Positions 60,437-64,000 of a DNA stretch of 64,000 nt are shown here, one piece after another (position 1 is the stretch's first letter; every line of letters begins with the position of its first letter). The position numbers and the translations under genes are program-made. The notes under the pieces are model-generated. The model was not told the origin of the DNA, made no database searches, and worked only from the letters and a program-made list of their open reading frames with translations. Source of the DNA: Marchantia polymorpha subsp. ruderalis (lineage: Eukaryota; Streptophyta; Marchantiopsida; Marchantiales; Marchantiaceae); NCBI GenBank assembly GCA_037833965.1, contig AP031357.1, positions 7,708,001 to 7,772,000 of the forward strand, read 5' to 3'.

Positions 60437-62624
60437 TTACTTTTGATTAACATGAAACTTTTCAGAGTTGCACAATTTACTCAAGTTGTTCGACTGTATT
60501 TTACATCTAAATCGTTTGTTACATTTACGAACAGATCTACAGTTTGGAAATATCTTCACATTTGAAAATGAGGAGGCAAGGAGATTTATGGTTAGTCACC
60601 GTGCTGCCAGTGTCGGTGAAGCTTACAACAGGGGCCATGTTTTCTCAAGTTGAAAAATTAAAGAGATTGCACAGCTACTGCGAGGTGGAGAAAAGGTTAA
60701 TGAACTTCGATTAAACGATATTCCTGCCCAAAACCTTACTCCTACCACACAACACTACTACCATCAACTTGACCTTTGATAAACTTCAATTTACTGAGTT
60801 TGAATTTAAAGGAACTCCCTATCACGTCAACAACGAAATTTGACCCTTTCCAATGTATACACTAGATTGGAGCTTAGATTATCTGATTGGAAGTCAAGAA
60901 ATACATCATCTCTAAACTCATGCAATCTACAAAAACACCAACGGATCACTAAATTCTTAGCAAAAAAGCCTAACCTTTGATTTCTGGAAGTTATAAAAGC
61001 CTGTCACGTATTATTTTTGCACTTTTCTATTGCAGATGTAACAGTAATATATGGAAACTCTACGAAAACGTATGACACCCCAGGAAGAAGGATGTATAAT
61101 AAACTAGTAAACCAACAAATCAATTCTCGTTTTGTGTTTCGACAAAACATACGCAAGAAGACTCACATTTAGATGGGTTGATCAGACTGATGGATTCTTC
61201 AGGGCAAAGAAGCGATTTAAATATAGTGGGAGGTTATGATATTGTGTCCACACCAGATCCAGACGATGTGACACGAGGATTGTATGTAGGTGTGATTTGC
61301 ACAGTATTTTGATTGCTCTACAGTGCAAATATTACATTCTTAGGCCATTGAACTTCCTACTACGCCAGCATAACTAGGACTAACAGCGTAATGGACTAGG
61401 TAATAGTTGGCCAAGTTTTATCTGGGAGAAGTTCGGATTACACTCTTCTGGTTAAAAGACATCAAATTCTTCCTCTACCATTTTCGGCATATCTTTTGAA
61501 CCACGTAAGTTCTCATCTCTCCAATCTGTTTCCATTGCAATGGATATCTCAATTTGGATTCTAATGGTTCAAAGATCTTAAAGATGAACATCATTAGGCT
61601 GGATATTCACATCACAAAGATGGTTTGCTGAGCATCTTAAACTGCGACGTTATGTCCATTATAATCAGTTTTGCATTTTTGAAGATTATGTTGCATATTA
61701 TCTGTTTATCACACACGAGTATTGTGAGGAGGCGACTGCTAGGGTGAGCAGCAGAGAAATTTGCAACTGCTTTTCCACCGTTCCCAGATGGATTCGTAAC
61801 ACCGTGTGTCTTGCAAAGGAATGGGTACCTTCAATTATTTACTTGTAGACACAACTCATGCCGAGGATACGTTTCCCATAAAACAATTGCTCCGTAATGC
61901 TTTTGTGATCAGTGGAGTACTCTCGATAACTTGTGGCTTTCTCAAGTCTACCTTGTCGCTTGGATTGGAAGTTATTTACGAATGTACTGAAGTCTCGATA
62001 GGAGCTGCGTGAAACATGCTGTCTAAAGCTTGAGGTTCCTATACTTCACTTTTTCTTGGTGAAAACCTGCAGTATAAATTCAATTTACTGTGCAAAATCG
62101 CTAAAAAAAAAATAACCCGAAGCAAGCGCCAGGTAAGTGCCCAACAAGCAGCCCCCAGCCTAGAAGAATAACAACACAAAGAACTCCATTGGCCATAAGT
62201 AAATCAAGCACGAACCGCGAAACAACCTGGAAGACCAAACAAAAAAAACTACGAAGCAGGGTCTCACGTACCGAACCTCCAGAAAGATCACCCACACAAA
62301 CAAGCGGAAGATAAAAAGGATACGGAGTGGATAGGGAAGTGCTGCAAGAGAGATCCGGAAAAAAGCACCAGGGGAATAGTTCCAACAAAAACAAGGTCAA
62401 AATCGGCAGTCTCACAGCCCGTACCATAACCACAATCCGACCCTTAGCTGATAACCACCTATTCGAGAGATTCACCTTCCAGCAAATTTGCAGGAGAACC
62501 AGGCGTAGCGTGGAACCTTTAAGATAAACCTAGGATCGGGGCGAATTTACAACCCTCCTAGCAGAAGGGAAAAAGAAATCAGTTCCGAGCGCTGCCATCG
62601 TTGTGTGGGTAGCTTCAGATCTGA
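60437..62624. other. AT-rich host DNA, no gene identified
   Basis: The sequence differs sharply from the GC-rich LTR DNA beside it. There are short open stretches without a recognisable product, for example an ATG-less frame at about 61589-61845 (WFAEHLKLRRYVHYNQFC) and one near 61160-61290 (IVGGYDIVSTPDPDDV). They could be exons or relics; I cannot assign them. Confidence 0.4.
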
Positions 62625-62762
62625 GTAATGTTCTAATCGTTTGTTGAGCCATCTCTCAATTTTAGTAGTGATTTAACTAACTACTGAGTTTTGGAGTAAT
62701 GTTTTAATCGTTTGTTGAGCCATCTCTCAATTTTAGTAGTGATTTAACTAACTACTGAGTTT
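62625..62762. repeat. 69-bp tandem duplication
   Basis: Two almost identical copies (62625-62693 and 62694-62762) starting GAGTAATGTT(C/T)TAATCG. Confidence 0.88.
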
Positions 62763-62801
62763 TGGAGCATTTAAGCAATGACCAAAAGGTGCTTGGGAGT
62801 A

Positions 62802-63309
62802 CTACAGACGTTCGACTCTTTCCACTAATAGCCTTGTCAAGTGTGGTGCAACTTTAGCATGAATGTTGAAGTTGACAACTAGATTAGAGTATAGAACCTG
62901 ATTCCTACTCAGCCAAAAATGCCTACATATTTCCGTCATCAGCATCGACTCTGCTACGCCCTGAGTAACACTTGATCTCTGCAGGACGAGCTCCAAAAGA
63001 TGCATAAGATTATTCGCTTGCTGGAAAATAATCTTGTGGCCAGGACTTTTCCAACGCAACTTGGCCACTGCATCCCACGTCATCCAGCGTGGTTACAGTC
63101 GAACAAAATATGTGGAACAGATTCTGAGGCGTTGCATCCCTGAGGCAGACACCATCGCCGTGTCCTGTCCGAGAGGCACGTTCATTCGTGTACAGGCCAT
63201 GGTGAAAAACAAGCCACATGAATATCTGATCCCAATTAACATTCACTTTTTCTTCCATCCCTAGAAGCTCTGCTGAGTGTAGCGTTCTTGTCCGTTGGGT
63301 CTCCACCAT
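62802..63309 (-). pseudogene. LINE remnant, zinc-binding RT C-terminal region
   Basis: Two overlapping minus-strand frames (63010-63309 and 62802-63083) together resemble the C-terminal end of plant LINE ORF2. The stretch HHGLYTNERASRTGHGDGVC matches the zf-RVT pattern (W..L.HHxLxTxERaxRmGxxDGxC), followed by FHIFCSTV (the H and C of HLFxxC). Next comes an ARNQV-like helix region (FWLSRNQVLYSN). The second cysteine of the first pair is lost and the frame is shifted, so it is dead. Upstream RT and endonuclease parts are not recognised in the window. Confidence 0.55.
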
Positions 63310-64000
63310 CCTGAAGCTCTTTCTGAAGTACCTGGTTTAGACTCTAAACCCAACACTTTAGATCTTAAGTCATCGCTTGGTTCTATGTATCATTTCAATC
63401 TGTTTTTGAACACTCCTGACTTTACGATAAGGATCCAAATCTTAGCTTGCCTTTTGCCCTTACTGTTAATTCCCAAGAATCGTGGCTCAGAAATACATTT
63501 CATCAATGTACAGTACATCTGAACCCCTTTTTCCCTAGCCATAACAGAAAGGTGATTCTTAATGTCACATCCACATCTCAAAATCAGCTAAATATTTATT
63601 CACCGGGAAACTTTCTCGCTGATTCAAATTAAAATAATTCTATGCTTTTCTTTGCCCGTATAAGGATACAGATTACAGCAGTAGGTACTCTAGTAAGTGT
63701 AAGTGGAAGGTCGTGCAAAGGTCTACTCTCTATCTCCTCAACCCAATCTGATGTCAAGAAACATTCCCCTGTTTGTTTGCTTATTACTTTCCACAGTCTT
63801 CAAATGTGCATGCAAGGATGTGAATTCAACGTCTCTATCTTAGCTACAATCAGAAAACTCATGAGGCCCATGCAGCTCTAACATGGATTCATGTCCTTCG
63901 CGTTGTTTACAACATTCTGTCACGCTGGTATGACATAGTGACGTTTGGCAATTCGGACATCTCGGACTGGCAGATTCTCCGCCGCAAAACCGTAATTCAC
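63310..64000. other. Unassigned right end of window
   Basis: No gene is assigned. On the minus strand, near 63690-63800, an open stretch reads ESNKQTGECFLTSDWVEE and could be an exon of an unidentified gene; support is weak. Confidence 0.35.

Noticed and set aside
62101..62475. 124-codon hydrophobic minus-strand ORF as a membrane protein gene
   Set aside because: Composition is biased, it has no recognisable pattern, and it abuts a poly-A tract and LINE relic; not supportable as a gene.

Overview
The window looks like nuclear DNA of a land plant. It holds a host-type rhamnogalacturonate lyase gene with many short GT-AG introns, Ty3/gypsy LTR retrotransposons primed by tRNA-Asp, and CHG-context decay. 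Nothing fixes the species; a non-seed plant is possible but unproven.

Layout. (1) 742-15421, minus strand: a broken rhamnogalacturonate lyase gene (polysaccharide lyase family 4) in about 14 exons. Intron 5 holds complete element 'A' (3534-13965, TSD ATGGA). (2) From 15456, 35 bp upstream of the lyase ATG, to 60436: composite plus-strand element 'P-alpha'. It has a 5' LTR, broken gag-protease, the start of pol, a second-subfamily LTR ('P-beta'), the last part of pol, and a 3' LTR. That 3' LTR carries three further nested insertions: a solo LTR of family 'M' (outer limits 30909-56711, TSD GTCCA), inside it a minus-strand solo LTR of family P (35654-56580, TSD AGTCG), and inside that a complete 15.5-kb M element (39049-54562, TSD GCATC). 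(3) 60437-64000: AT-rich host DNA with a LINE remnant.

Main discovery candidate. The LTRs of M and P are very long (about 4.9 and 5.3 kb), and each carries a large ORF (about 850-970 codons from a conserved start) in U3, just upstream of the LTR TATA box and on the same strand as gag-pol. Protein similarity between the two families is strong at both ends (an N-terminal domain of about 230 residues and a C-terminal coiled-coil block), while the surrounding U3 DNA has diverged beyond recognition. This implies selection on an LTR-encoded protein of unknown function. Element A has nearly the same gag-pol body as M, but its 2.3-kb LTR lacks the ORF and carries 15-bp tandem repeats instead.

Expression logic inferred for these elements. 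Gag and aspartic protease are one ORF. It ends in an in-frame UAG followed by CAA CUA or CAA UUA, the CARYYA readthrough context of tobacco mosaic virus, and then pol (RT, RNase H, integrase with a GPY motif, no chromodomain). The tRNA-Asp PBS lies 22 nt inside the LTR. The 3' end of P-alpha retains exactly that 22-nt leader, as an unprocessed cDNA end would.
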